Positions 21,190 to 32,670 of a stretch of 64,000 nucleotides of DNA are shown here, one piece after another. Source of the stretch: Delphinus delphis (taxonomy: Eukaryota; Chordata; Mammalia; Artiodactyla; Delphinidae); contig NC_082688.1 of the NCBI RefSeq assembly GCF_949987515.2, positions 105,627,893 to 105,691,892 on the forward strand, in the 5' to 3' direction. How positions within the stretch are numbered: the first letter of the stretch is position 1; the number at the start of each line of letters is the position of its first letter. A program made the position numbers and the translations under genes. The notes under the pieces are model-generated. The model was not told where the DNA came from, searched no databases, and worked only from the letters and a program-made list of their open reading frames with translations.

Positions 21190-21931
21190 CCCTCCTTTCC
21201 TTCTTATTACTTATTTCTGCTTTTTATCCCATCTGGTTCTCAGAGATTCTTAGTTGGAAAGGACCTCCAAGGTCATCCACTGAGGACTATCTCCGCATCT
21301 CTTTTTAAATGACTGCATAAAGCCCCTCCTTTTCTGTCTTCCTTGCTGTGAGCACTGATGCCTCGAGCAGTTCTCAGACTCTTTCTAGATCTCAGTGGAG
21401 TGGGCCCAGGAATTGCTCCTCATGGGTATTGTTCCTATGCTCTTCTTTACCCTCCCAGCTGTGATGTTGACCTGCAATGCACCCTTCATTCCCTCTGATC
21501 AAAAGCTTAGTGTTTTTTGACCCTTCTTTGACCCTTGGTCTACACCTACACCTGTCCCCCCGGCTCCAGAAACAGTTCCCTGTGGAGCCCTTCTCTTAGC
21601 AGCCACTTGCCTGCCAGTTCTAGATGAATCAGCTCATCTCTACCCTTTAAAAGCCACTCAACCACAACTCCCTTTCTCTTCTGAAATGCTTCTTGGAAGT
21701 GTCTTCAACATTCCTCAAAAGAAGCAAGCTATTTTCTCTCCAGAACCTCTTATCTCTCATGGCTTTCTGAAGCTGGCCGGGCAGGTAATCTAATCTTGTA
21801 GGAGGTGAGCATGAGAGGAAACCTTAAATCCATAATCCTAGCACTTGCATAAATTTCATAAATGTGAATACATTTTTGGAGAAAATGTAGAATGCCATTT
21901 GAGAATGCTGAAGGGGGTATGGGTCTTCTTC
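21190..21931. other. No gene; unassigned sequence
   Basis: Around 21235-21300 the phrase 'ttggaaaggacctccaagg' resembles an old mammalian repeat. The rest is pyrimidine-rich and unassigned. Confidence 0.3.
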
Positions 21932-22249
21932 AAAAGTTATCTTTCTCAGTGGGTCAATGATGAAATCAAAGAGGAAATCAGAAAATACCTCAAGACAAAC
22001 AACAAACGACAATGAAAACACAACCCTACAAAATCTATGGGACTCAGCAAAAGCAGTTCTAAGAGGGAAATTCATAGTGATACAGGCCTTCCTCAAGAAA
22101 CAAGAAAAATCCCCAATAAACAACCTAACCTACCACCTAAAAGAATTAGAAAAAGAAGAACAAACAAAACCCAAAGTCAGCAGAAGGAAGGAAACAATAA
22201 ATATCAGAGAGGAAATAAATAAAATAGAGATCCAAAAACCAATAGAGGG

Positions 22250-22497
22250 GAAGGATAAATTAGGAGTTTGGGATTAACAGATACACACTACTATATAAAA
22301 AATAGATAAACAACAAGGATCTACTGTATAGCACAGGGAACTATATTTAATATCTTATAATAACCTATAATGGAAAATTATATCTGAAAAAGAAATATGT
22401 TTCTTTTTCATGTATATATATATCTGACTCACTTTGCTGTATACCTGAAACTAACACAACATTGCAAATCAACTGTACTTCAACTAAAACAAACAAA
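22250..22497 (+). mobile_element. L1 3'-end insertion inside the larger L1
   Basis: ORF2 sequence breaks off at about 22245, is replaced by L1 3' UTR text ('ctactgtatagcacagggaa', 'cacttgctgtatacctgaaa'-like, 'caaatcaactgtacttc'), then resumes as ORF2 at about 22500 ('gaaaagatcaataagaccaa'). So a short truncated copy inserted in a longer one. Confidence 0.88.
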
Positions 22498-23723
22498 CAG
22501 TAGAAAAGATCAATAAGACCAAGAGCTATTTTTTCTTTAAAGGATAAACAAAATTGACAAACACCTAGCTAGGCTCACCAAGAAGAAAAGAGAAGACCCA
22601 AATAAACAAAATAAGAAATGAAAAAGGAGAAATAACAAACTATAGCACAGAAATACAAAAAAAATCAGAAGAAAATACTATGAACAGTTATATGCCAACA
22701 GACTAGAAAACCTACAAGAAATGGATGAGTTTCTAGAAACATACAGCCTGCCAAAATTGAGTCTAGAAAAAACTCGAACAGACCAATGACTAGAAATGAA
22801 ATAGAATCTGTAAAAAAAAAAAACCTCCCTGCAAACCAAAGTCCAGGACCAGATGGCTTCACCAGGGAATTCTACCAAACATACAAAGAAGAACTTATAC
22901 CTATCCTTCTCAAACTCTTCCAAAAGATTGAAGAGGAGGGAACACTTCCAAAGGCATTCTATGAAGCCATCATCATCCTGATACCAAAGCCAGACAAAGA
23001 CAGTACAAAAAGAGAGAATTACAGGCCAATATCTTTGACGAATATAAATGCAAAAATCCTCAACAAAATATTAGCAAACTGAATCCAACAATACATAAAA
23101 AGGATAATACACCATGATCAAGTTGGATTCATTTTAAGGTCACAAGGATGGTTCAACATTCACAAATCAATCAATGTGATACACCACATCAACAAAAGAA
23201 AAGACAAAAACCACAGGATTATCTCAACAGATACAGAAAAAACATCTGATAAAATTCAACATCCATTCATAATAAAAACTCTCACCTAAATCTGTATAGA
23301 GGGAACATACCTCAACATAATAAAAGCCATTTATGACAAACCCACAGCCAACAAAATACTCAACAGTGAAAAGCTGAAAGCCTTCCCACTAAATTCTAGA
23401 ACAAGGTAAGGATGCCCACTCTCACCACTTCTATTCAGCATAGTGTTGGAAGTCCTAGTCACGGCAATCAGACAAGAAAGAGAAATAAAAGGTATCCAAG
23501 CTGGAAGTGAAGAGGTTAAATTGTCATTATATGCAGATACCATGATACTCTATATAGAAAACCCTAAAGACTGCACAGAAAAACTATTAGAACTAATAAA
23601 TGAATTTAGCAAGGTAGCAGGATACAGGATTGATATACAGATTTCTTTACACTAACAATAAAATATCAGAAAGAGAAAGTAAAAAACAATTCCATTTAAA
23701 ACTGCATCAAGAAAACATTACCT

Positions 23724-23930
23724 GGGTTTCCCTGGTGGCGCAGTGGTTGGGAGTCCGCCTGCTGATGCAGAGGACACCGGTTCGTGCCCCGGTCTGGGAG
23801 GATCCCACATGCCACGGAGCGGCTGGGCCCGTGGGCCATGGCCGCTGAGCCTGTGCGTCTGGAGCCTGTGCTCCGGAACAGAAGAGGCCACAGCAGTGAG
23901 AGGCCCGTGTACCGCAAAAAAAAAAAAAAA
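23724..23930 (+). mobile_element. CHR-type SINE, young cetacean form, inside L1 ORF2
   Basis: Sense copy, with the 15-bp perfect TSD aagaaaacattacct at 23709-23723 and 23931-23945. It splits the ORF2 region just after the reverse transcriptase domain. Confidence 0.96.
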
Positions 23931-24239
23931 AAGAAAACATTACCTAGGAATAAACCTAACCAAGGAGGTGGCAGACATATACACGGAGAACTCTAAAACA
24001 CTGATAAAGGAAATTGAAGATAATTCAAGGAAATGGAAAGATATCCCATGCTCTTGGATTGGAAGAATTAATATTGTTAAAATGGTCATAATACCCAAAG
24101 CAATCTATAGATTTAATGTGATCCCTATCAAATTACCCATGACATTTTCCCACAGAACTAGAACAAATAATTCTAAAATTTATATGGAGCCACAAAAGAC
24201 CCAGAATTGTCAAAGCAATCTGAGGAAAAAGAACAAAGC

Positions 24240-24364
24240 AGAACAAGGAACTGACAGTCCATTGGTTAAGACTGTGCTCCCAATGCAGGGGGCACGGGTT
24301 TTGATCCCCGGTCAGGGAACTAAGATCCCACATACCACATGGTGCAGCCAAAAAAAAAAAAAAA
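24240..24364 (+). mobile_element. CHR-type SINE, short form with damaged head, inside L1
   Basis: Sense copy whose first bases read ggaactgacagtccattgg, so part of the usual CTTCCCTGG head is lost. The rest (gatccccggtcagggaac…GCAGCC) is normal. The TSD aaaaagaacaaagc lies at 24226-24239 and 24365-24378. Confidence 0.92.
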
Positions 24365-25149
24365 AAAAAGAACAAAGCTAGAGCCATAACCCTCCCAGAT
24401 TTCAGATGATACTACAAAGCTATAGTAATCAAAACAGTGTATTGGCACAAAACCAGATATATAGGTCAATGGAACAGAATAGAGAGCCCAGAAATAAGCC
24501 CACATACCTACGGTCAATTAATCTTCAACAAAGGAGGCAAGAATACAAAAAGGAGAAAAGAGTCTCTTCAGCAAGTGGTGTTGGGAAAGCTAGACAGCCT
24601 CATGTAAATCAATGAAATTAGAACACTCAAACCATACACAAAAATAACCTCAACGGTTTAAAGGCCTAAATATAAGACGTGATATCATAAAACTCCTAGA
24701 AGAGACCACAGGCAAAAGATTCTTTGACATAAATCGTAGCAATATTTTCTTAGATCAGTCTCACAAGGCAAAGAAAAAAAAAGCAAAAGTAAACAAATGG
24801 GACCTAATCAAACTTAAAAGCTTTGGCACAGCAAAGGAAGCCATCAACAAAATGAAAAGACAACCTACAGAATGGGAGAAAATATTTGCAAACAATGCAA
24901 CCAACAACGGCTTAATTTCCAAAATATACAAACAGCTTATATAACTCAATATCAAAAAACCAAGCAACCCAATCAAAAAGTGGGCAGAAGACCTAGATAG
25001 ACATTCCTCCAAAGAAGACATACAGATGGCCAACAGGCACATAAAAAGATGCTCAGCATCGCTAATTATTAGAAAAATACAAATTAAAACCACAATGAGT
25101 TATTACCCCACACCGGTCAGAATGGCTATCATCAAAAAGTCTACAAATA

Positions 25150-25461
25150 GGACTTCTCTGGTGGCGCAGTGGTTAAGAATCTGCCTGCCAATGCAGGGGA
25201 CACGGGTTAGTGCCCTGGTCCGGGAAGATCCCACATGCTGCAGAGCAATTAAGCCCGTGAGCCACAACTACTGAGCCTGCGCTCTAGAGCCCACATGCAG
25301 CAAGTACTGAGCCCATGTACCTAGAGCCCGTGCTCTACCACAAGAGAAGCCACCACAATGAGAAGCCCGCGCACCACAACGAAGAGTAGCCCCCGCTCAC
25401 TGCAACTAGAGAAAGCCTGCATGCAGCAATGAAGACCCAACACAGCGAAAAATAAATAAAT
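25150..25461 (+). mobile_element. CHR-type SINE, long form, inside L1
   Basis: Sense copy from gacttctctggtggcgcagt to an AAATAAATAAAT tail. The 15-bp TSD aaaagtctacaaata lies at 25135-25149 and 25462-25476. Confidence 0.95.
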
Positions 25462-26310
25462 AAAAGTCTACAAATAATAAATGCTGGAGAGGGTGTGGAG
25501 AAAAGGGAACCCTCCTACACTGTTGGTGGGAATGTAAATTGATGCAGTGCCACTATGGAGAACAGTATGGAGGTCCCTCAAAAAACTAAAAACAGGATTG
25601 CCATATGATCCAGCAATCCCACTCCTGGGCATATATCCAGAAAAGTCAAAAACTCTAATTTGAAAGATATACGCACACCAATGTTCACAGCAGCACTATT
25701 TTAAATAGCCAAGACATGGAAGCAACCTAAATGTCCATCGACAGATGAATGGATAAAGAAGATGTGGTACGTATATACACTGGAATATTACTTAGCCATA
25801 AAAAAGAATGAAATAATGCCATTTGCAGCAACACAGATGGACCTAGAGATTATCATACTAAGTGAAGGAAGTCAGAGAAAGACAAATATTATATGATCTC
25901 ACCTACATGTGGAATCTAAAAAATAATACAAATGAACTTATTTACAAAACAGAAATAGACTCACAGGCATAGAGAACAGACTTGTGGTTACCAAAGGGGG
26001 AAGGCACAGTAGAGGAATAAATTAGGAGTTTGGGATTAACAGATACACACTACTATTTATAAAATAAATAAGCAACAAAGATTTACTGTATAGCACAGGA
26101 AACAATATTCAATATCCTTTAATAACCTACAATGCAAAAATAATCTGAAAAAATATATGTATAACTGAATGACTTTACTGTACACCTGAAACTAAGACAA
26201 TATTGTAAATCAACTATACTTCCATAAAAAAAAGTTATCTTTCTCTTTGAGTGAAAATTCAGTGAGGCCTTGACCAGAGAGATACAAGTCCATTCACCTC
26301 GTGCTCTTAG

Positions 26311-26447
26311 TTTTTTGTTTTGTTTTTTTAATTTATTTTTTATTTTTTGGCCACACCTGGATACTTAGTTCCCCAACCAGGGATCAAACCTGTGCCCTCT
26401 GCAGTGGAAGCACAGAGTCCTAGCCACTGGACCACCAGGGAATTCCC
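26311..26447 (-). mobile_element. CHR-type SINE, short form, antisense
   Basis: T-rich tail side, ttggccacacctgg, antisense body and caccagggaattccc head end. Flanks share an imperfect repeat (tcacctcgtgctcttag / tcacctcctgtcttag). Confidence 0.9.
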
Positions 26448-26604
26448 TCACCTCCTGTCTTAGGACCACAATGTGCCTCATTGGACTCACAGTGGGCTGT
26501 TGGCATGAGTCAAACAAAGCCCCAGCTCCCTTATTTCCCTTACACGCCTGTGATATGGGCTGCTCCTTCAAAGCCCAGCCCTCATATATAGAAAATAACA
26601 AAGT

Positions 26605-26674
26605 CTCTCTCATTCATTCATTCAAACAACCATCATATACTGAATGTGCCTACTATGTCAGGCACTACAGTAAG
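26605..26674 (-). mobile_element. MIR fragment, antisense (short)
   Basis: Short match to the antisense MIR 3' end: 'catatactgaatgtgcctac' and 'tatgtcaggcactacag'. Too short to be sure. Confidence 0.45.
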
Positions 26675-26675
26675 T

Positions 26676-27457
26676 TTCCTACATACGACTGAGTTCCATT
26701 CCGAGAGTGCGTTCATAAGTTCAATTTTTTTCCTAAGTCCAACAATGTTAGCCTAGGTACCCAACTAACACAATCGGCTATATCTTACTGTACTGTAATA
26801 GATTTATAATGCTTTTCACACAAATAATACATAAAAAACAAACACGAAAAATAAAGAAAACATTTTTAATCTTACAGTACAGTACCTTGAAAAGTACAGT
26901 AGTACCGGCTACATCACTGCTGATTTTACTCTTGCTTCTGGACGTCCTGGATTTGAAATAAAGATACTGTACTATTGTACTCTGTACAGTACTATACAGT
27001 AAAGTACACAAAAGCACAACCACTTGTAGAGGATGCATGCACATGACAGTACATGCCAGTCATGGGAACCAACTTACATGACTGGATGTGCGAATGCACA
27101 TTCGCATCTTTGTTTTTTTAAAAAACATTTTACTTATTTATTTGTCTGCATCTAGTCTTAGTTGCGGTATGCGGGCTTCTCTAGTTGCAGTGCATGGGCT
27201 TCTCTCTAGTTGTGGCGCGTGGACTCCAGAATGCTCAGGCTCTCTAGCTGTGATGCGCGGGCTCTAGAGCTCGCGGGCTCAGTAGTTGAAGCATGCAGGC
27301 TTAGTTGCTGTGCTGCATGTGGGATCTTAGTTCCCTGACCAGGGATCGAACCTGAGTCCCCTGCCTTGGGAGGCGGATTCTTAACCACTGGACCACCAGG
27401 GAAGTCCCTCGTTCGCATCTTTGAAAGTTTGCAACTTGAAGGTTCGTATGTAGGGGT
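26676..27457. mobile_element. Tigger-like (pogo) DNA transposon, split by a SINE
   Basis: Ends carry inverted copies of cctacatacga (left about 26679, right about 27444-27454). Internal phrases fit a Tigger-family nonautonomous element: 'ttagcctaggtacccaacta', 'aatcttacagtacagtacc', 'ggatgcatgcacatgacagt'. With the SINE removed it is about 480 bp with no transposase frame, so it cannot move by itself. Confidence 0.72.
27113..27410 (-). mobile_element. CHR-type SINE, long form, antisense, inside the Tigger-like element
   Basis: Antisense body with repeated 'gcgggctctagagctcgcgg' type phrases, head end accaccagggaagtccc. The TSD ttcgcatctttg lies at 27101-27112 and 27412-27423. Confidence 0.95.
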
Positions 27458-27539
27458 CATCGCAGAGAACATATGGCCACCAACAAATCAACACACAATG
27501 CAATTCTGGTATGAAGGAAAATAAAGCAAGACTCTAGGA

Positions 27540-27995
27540 TGGAGGCTGAGGGGGATGAGCTATGTCAGAGGAGGTGGTAAAGAGCAGCCACTCTGAGGAG
27601 GGGATCTGGGAGTGCAGATGTGAAAGAAGAGAGGGCTCGAGCCAGGTGCAAATCTGGGCTGTTAGGGTACCAGGCAGAAAAGAGAGCAAAGGCAAAGGCT
27701 CCAGAGGGAATGTTCTTGGGAAGCTCAGGGAACAATAAAGAGGCCATGGAAGTAGGAGTGTTGAGTGAGGTCACTTCTGCTGTGAAGGGCGTCTGCCGTT
27801 GCGTGTGGAAGATAGGCTACAGGTGGGGCTGGGAGCCCTTTTATGAGCCCACGTGGGAAGCAGCCCAGGACAGTGACAGGGGCCATGGTAAGAGGTAGTC
27901 ACCTTTAGGATCTATTTTGAAAGTAGAGCTACTAGGCCTTAATGATGAATTAGATCTGGGATGAAAGAGAGGCTTCAAGGGGGACTCTTGGCTTA
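27540..27995. other. Possible ancient mammalian repeat; no gene
   Basis: Purine-rich text ('gcaaaggcaaaggctccaga', 'gaacaataaagaggccatgg', 'attttgaaagtagagctact') reads like a mammal-wide repeat of unassigned family, possibly shared with 11.6-12.28 kb. A 92-codon frame at 27620 has no recognised domain. Confidence 0.3.
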
Positions 27996-28001
27996 AAAAC
28001 A

Positions 28002-28345
28002 ATTTTTTTTTATTGTGGTAAAATAAACAACAAAACTTACCATTTAAACCGTTTTAAAATGTGTAGTTGAGTGCAATTAAGTACTTTCACATTGTTGTGC
28101 AACCATCATCACCATCCATCTCCAGAACTTTCTTATCTTCCCAAACTGAGACTCTGTCCCCATTCATCAGCTTCCCATTCCCCACCCCCAGCCCCTGGCA
28201 CCCACCATTCTACCCTCTGTCTCTGTGAATTTGACTATGATGGGTACCTCATGTAAGTGGAATTCTACAGCATTTGTCCTTCTGGCTTGCTTCACTTAGC
28301 ATAATGTCGTCCCGCTTCATCGAATTTGTAGTTCTTCTGGGTTTT
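28002..28345 (-). mobile_element. Old L1 (L1MB/L1MC-like) 3' UTR, antisense
   Basis: The well-known antisense old L1 3' series: 'cacattgttgtgcaaccatc', 'ccatctccagaactttctta', 'aactgagactctgtccccat', 'ctctgtgaatttgactatga', 'cttagcataatgtcgtc'. Confidence 0.88.
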
Positions 28346-28439
28346 GGTTTAGCAACTTAGAGATACCATTTGCTGAGAATTGGAACTCGAAGTGAACAGC
28401 TTTTCTACTCAGTGGGCGGTGAGCGCCCCCTTGAGGTCA

Positions 28440-28522
28440 GAGGCTGACAGTTCATCCTTATATTTCCAAGGGCCAAGTATCAACACATAGCAAGTGCTCT
28501 GTAAAATGATTGTTGAATGAAA
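28440..28522 (+). mobile_element. L2 3' end (short)
   Basis: The 'acatagcaagtgctctgtaa' and 'tgattgttgaatgaaatg' phrases resemble the L2 3' terminus. Short and diverged. Confidence 0.4.
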
Positions 28523-28566
28523 TGTACTTGTTCATTATATTTTGGCTTTTTAAATGGGAGTAGACA

Positions 28567-28950
28567 GGACTTCCCTGGTGCAGTGGTTAAGAATCCACCT
28601 GACAATGCAGGGGACAAGGGTTCCAGCCCTGATCCGGGAAGATCCCACATGCCGCAGAGCAAATAAGCCCGTGCGCCACAACTACTGAGCCTGCGCTCTA
28701 GAGCTCGCGAGTCACAACTACTGAGTCCGCGTGCCACAACTACTGAAACCCGCACGACTAGAGCCTGTGCTCCACAACAAAGAGAAGCCACCGCAATGAG
28801 AAGCCTGTGTGCCGCAATGAAGAGTAGCCCATTCTCGCCGCAACTAGAAAAAGCCTGTGCACAGCAACGAAGACCCAACGCAGCCCAAAAAAACAAAAAA
28901 AACAAAAAAAAAAACCAAAAAAAGCAGGGTCTTTACAAAATAAATAAATA
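28567..28950 (+). mobile_element. CHR-type SINE, long form
   Basis: Sense copy whose head reads cttccctggtgcagtggtta (three bases shorter than usual in the A box), ending in a compound A-rich tail of over 60 bases. The TSD is aaatggg[a]gtagaca on both sides. Confidence 0.94.
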
Positions 28951-29144
28951 AATGGGGTAGACAAAGATGATCCTGAATGTGTGGATCTAGGAAGAAAAGT
29001 AGATAAAATTATGAACTTTCGACAAGGATTGAGAAGAATTTCTTCTCCTTAAAATGCAAGGTCATGGAGAGTCGTGAACAAGTATAGAGTATTTAATACA
29101 TTCACCTGCAGTGACCGTCTCAAAATACAGCACAGAGAGGCACT

Positions 29145-29842
29145 TCAAGCAAAGCTCCTGGCAACTTGAACTGTAAACTTTCTACAGGATTTTCTTTTAG
29201 AAGCAGTTCCATTCCTATTGCAAGAAGACGTCCATATCTGTGAAGTTACCCTGTGAAAAGGTAGGATGCCATGGGGAGCATGGTGAAACTTGTTGAAATA
29301 TTTGCTACTTCTTGTAGGGAGATTCCAAGGATTAAAAATTGAAAGCATGGGGCTTCCCTGGTGGCGCAGTGGTTGAGAGTCCGCCTGCCGATGCAGGGGA
29401 CACGGGTTCGTGCCCCGGTCCGGGAGGATCCCACATGCCGCGGAGCGGCTGGGCCCGTGAGCCATGGCCGCTGAGCCTGCGCGTCCGGAGCCTGTGCTCT
29501 GCAACAGGAGAGGCCACAACAGTGAGAGGCCCGCGTACCGCAAAACAAAACAAAACAAAAAAAAAACAAAAAAATTGAAAGCACACATGACGATTTTCTT
29601 CTGAAAACGTTGCCAATCCTGATACGATTAAAGCGATCCAGAATACTCTGTTCTCTCACTGACAGGGATGAAAAGAGGGAACCACGGCAAGCAGCACGTT
29701 CAAGCACATTGAATGAGTGTTTTTCTTTTCTCATCCTGTGTAACTGATGAGACAGTATTTCTGATGCTGCTGTTACATCTAACGTGTTAATGAGAAATTT
29801 GAAGTTACTGGCGATCTTCATCTTTGCCATCTTCAGCTCCAA
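29145..29842 (-). pseudogene. Broken coding-like ORF of unknown family, split by a SINE
   Basis: A minus-strand frame from an ATG at 29842 runs about 80 codons (…INTLDVTAASEILSHQLH…, then REQSILDRFNRIRIG…) before a SINE at 29348-29570. Past the SINE, in another frame, the text stays coding-like (LILGISLQEVANISTSF, then a stop, then LAIGMELLLKENPVESLQFK). It needs at least one frameshift and has an in-frame stop. A different frame upstream of the ATG also looks coding-like. I do not recognise the family. It may be a retro-pseudogene or degenerate exon, or chance; a low-confidence call. Confidence 0.3.
29348..29570 (+). mobile_element. CHR-type SINE, young cetacean form
   Basis: Sense copy, one of the least mutated in the window, with a CAAAACAAAAC-type tail. 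The TSD aaaattgaaagca lies at 29335-29347 and 29571-29583. Confidence 0.97.
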
Positions 29843-29859
29843 CTACAGATGCTGACACT

Positions 29860-30455
29860 TTTAATTGCTCAAGGGATGTTTTGGAAAAAATTGGGTTAAG
29901 AAAAAGTTTAGTGAATTCCTATGAACAGCATTTGTATTCATGGATCTCTCTGCCCTTTCCTGCCATTAATTTTTTATGGTCTTTTCTGGCTATTTTCTTT
30001 CCTCTTTTGGGTTAAAAAGAAACAAACAAAAAAACGCTTTCTAAGGTGGTATAGAACAATGTGTATGATAATATTTTTCTACAAATACAAAAATTAGTAC
30101 ACGTAAATAAACTGGCATGCATGAGTGCTATTTTCTAGAAAGACACCAGAGGTGCTTGGCAGAGAAAAAAAGTTTGCTTTTTATTTTATCTTGTAGGTTT
30201 TTTCCTTTCTTTTTTTCTTTCTTTCTTTTTTTTTTTTACTATATGCATATATTTTATTTTTGGTCAACATTTTTGGGTGATGGGATTCTGAGTCTTTTAA
30301 AATGCTTTTCTGTATTCAAAGGTTTATTTACACACATACACACACACCCACGGCTGGGGCAGTTCCCGGCCTCCCTGTTCTCTCTGTCTCTGTCTCTCCT
30401 CACCTGTGACTCATCTGTCCCTCCTCTTGCCTGCAGGCATCACAATAGTCTATTT
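29860..30455. other. No gene recognised
   Basis: T-rich non-coding sequence with a pyrimidine tract (about 30200-30237) and a short CA-rich stretch (about 30330-30350). Confidence 0.35.
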
Positions 30456-30672
30456 TTTTCTTTTTTTTTTTTTTTTTTTGCGGTTCGCGGGCCTCTCACT
30501 GTTGTGGCCTCTCCTGTTGCAGAGCACAGGCTCCGGACGCGCAGGCTCAGCGGCCATGGCTCACAGGCCCAGCGGCTTTGTGGCATGGGGGATCTTCCCA
30601 GACCGGGGCACGAACCCGCGTCCCCTGCATTGTCAGGCGGACTCTCAACCACTGCGCCACCAGGGAAGCCCC
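30456..30672 (-). mobile_element. CHR-type SINE, young cetacean form, antisense
   Basis: T18 run, gcggttcgcgggcctctcac, antisense body, head end caccagggaagccccc. T-rich flanks hide the TSD. Confidence 0.94.
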
Positions 30673-31202
30673 CCTTTTTTTTTTGGTTGTTGTCCATACT
30701 TGTTGTAGAACTGTGAAACGTGAAGTGAAAATGTGCCAGAAATGACTCAGCAAATTGTTCTCTTGCTGCTGTTAAATTTTATACATATTCTCACCAGTCC
30801 ACACCCCAGACAGGCCAGAGAAGTCATGATAATGAAGAGGGATTATCAGATGAAGCCGCTGGCCCCTGCCTTGCAGGCTCTCCCAGTCCTTTGAGAGAGA
30901 TGGGTAAGGTTCCTCAGAAGATGAATTACCATATGGCCCAGCAATTCCACTTCTGGGTCTGTACCCAAAAGAAGAGAAAGCAGGGACCCAGACAGATAGT
31001 TATACACCCATGTTTGTAGTAGCATTATTCACAACAAACAAAAGCAACCCATGTGTCCACTGACAGATGAAAGGATAAACGAAATGTGGTCTATATGTTC
31101 AATGGAATATTATTCAGCCTTAGAAAGGAAGAAAATTCTGACACAGGCTACAACATGGATGAAACTTGAGGACATTATGTTAAATAAAATAAGCCAGACA
31201 CA

Positions 31203-32377
31203 CACATGAAAAGATGCTCAATGTCGCTAATTATTAGAGAAATGCAAATCAAAACTATACTGAGGTATCACTTCACACTGGTCAGAATTGCCAACATCAG
31301 AAAGTCTACAAATAACAAGTGCTGGAGAGGGTGTGGAGAAAAGGGAACCCTCCTACACTGTTGGTGGGAATGTAAATTTGTGCAGCTACTATGGAAAACA
31401 CGTATGGAGGTTCCTTAAAAAACTAAAAATAGAGCTACCATATGATCCTGCAATTCCACTCCTGGGCATATATCTGGAGAAAAACATAATTTGAAAAGAT
31501 ACAAACACCCCAGTGTTCACAGCAGCACTATTTACAGTAGCCAAGACATGGAAGCAACCTAAGTGTCCATCAACAGATGAATGGATAAAGAAGAAGCGGG
31601 GGGGGGGGCTTCCCTGGTGGCACAGTGGTTGAGAGTCCGCCTGCGGAGGCAGGGGACATGGGTTCATGTCCCGATCCGGGAAGATCCCACATGCCGCAGA
31701 GTGGCTGGGCCCGTGAGCCATGGCCGCTGAGCCTGCGCGTCCGGAGCCTGTGCTCCGCAACAGGAGAGGCCACAGCAGTGAGAGGCCCGTGTATTGCAAA
31801 AAAAAAAAAGAAGAAGTGGTACATATATACAATGGAATATTAGTAACAAAAAGGAATGAACTAATGCCATTTGTAGCAACATGGATGGACTTAGAGATTA
31901 TCATACTAAGTGAAATAACCCAGACAGAGAAAGACAAATACCATATGATTTTGCTTACACATGGAATCTAAAAAAAAATGATACAAATGAACTTATTTAC
32001 AAAACAGAAATAGACTCACAGACATAGAAAACAAATTTATGCTTACCAAAGCGGGGGAAGGATAAATTAGGAGTTTGGGATTAAAATATACACACTAGTA
32101 TATATTTAAAATAGATAACTAACAAGGACCTACTCTATAGCACAGGGAAATATACTCAATATCTTGTAATAACCTACAAGGGAAAATAATCTGAAAAAGA
32201 AAAAATATATATAAATGAATCACTTTGCTGTACATCTGAAACTAACACAACATTGTAAATCAACTATGTCAATAAATTTTTTTTAAATACATGATAAATT
32301 ATATTGATTTAAAAATGTTAAACCATCCTTGAATTCCTAGAATAAAATCCATTTAGCTATGAAGAAAAAAGAAAAAT
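31203..32377 (+). mobile_element. 5'-truncated younger L1 inserted in the older L1
   Basis: Begins in the ORF2 C-terminal region ([16 protein letters not shown] at 31209; [11 protein letters not shown] at 31370) and runs to a cetartiodactyl 3' UTR ending at about 32275, with AT-rich tail. The 9-bp repeat ccagacaca at 31194-31202 and 32378-32386 is the probable TSD. A SINE sits inside at 31597. Confidence 0.85.
31597..31806 (+). mobile_element. CHR-type SINE, young form, with a G11 run at its 5' end
   Basis: Sense copy in L1 sequence. The TSD aaagaagaag lies at 31587-31596 and 31807-31816. The normal two or three Gs at the 5' edge are expanded to 11 (31598-31608). Confidence 0.94.
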
Positions 32378-32604
32378 CCAGACACAAAAGGACTAATACT
32401 GTATGATTCCACTCACAGTAGTCAAATTCATAGAAATGGAAAGTAGAATAGGGGTTGGCAGGGATGGGGGGGCAGTGGAGAGAGGGGAGTGGGAGCTGTT
32501 ATCTAATGGGGACAGAGTCTCAGTTGGGAAAGATGAAAAAGTTCTGGAGATGGATGGTGGTGATGGTTGTAGTTTGGTTAGTGAATACATTGTTCAATAA
32601 AGTT

Positions 32605-32670
32605 CTTGGTGAAAATGAGAAATGTGACTTTTATTTTTACTTAAAACCGAATGAACTTTTGGGCCAACCC
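32605..32670 (-). mobile_element. Mariner transposon terminal fragment
   Basis: The end 'aaccgaatgaacttttgggc caaccc' (spanning about 32645-32669) is the inverted terminus of the mariner family common in cetartiodactyls (gggttggcc… when read inward). Only one end and about 60 bp are present; no transposase. Confidence 0.72.

Larger units (their letters stand above)
21948..26229 (+). mobile_element. 5'-truncated L1 (ORF2 and 3' UTR) with four nested insertions
   Basis: Starts abruptly in ORF2 (VNDE…LWDSAKAVLRGKFI at about 21950-22090), continues through the reverse transcriptase ([10 protein letters not shown] at 22840, LIPKPDKD at 22985) to the C-terminal part ([13 protein letters not shown] text near 25510) and a 3' UTR with poly(A). 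A 16-bp perfect TSD, aaaagttatctttctc, lies at 21932-21947 and 26230-26245. The RT catalytic box reads YADT instead of F/YADD, and stops and frameshifts abound, so it is inactive. Insertions inside: an L1 3' end (about 22250) and SINEs at 23724, 24240 and 25150. Confidence 0.95.

Noticed and set aside
23743..24381. 212-codon plus-strand frame
   Set aside because: A chance join of SINE, L1 ORF2 out-of-frame sequence and a second SINE.
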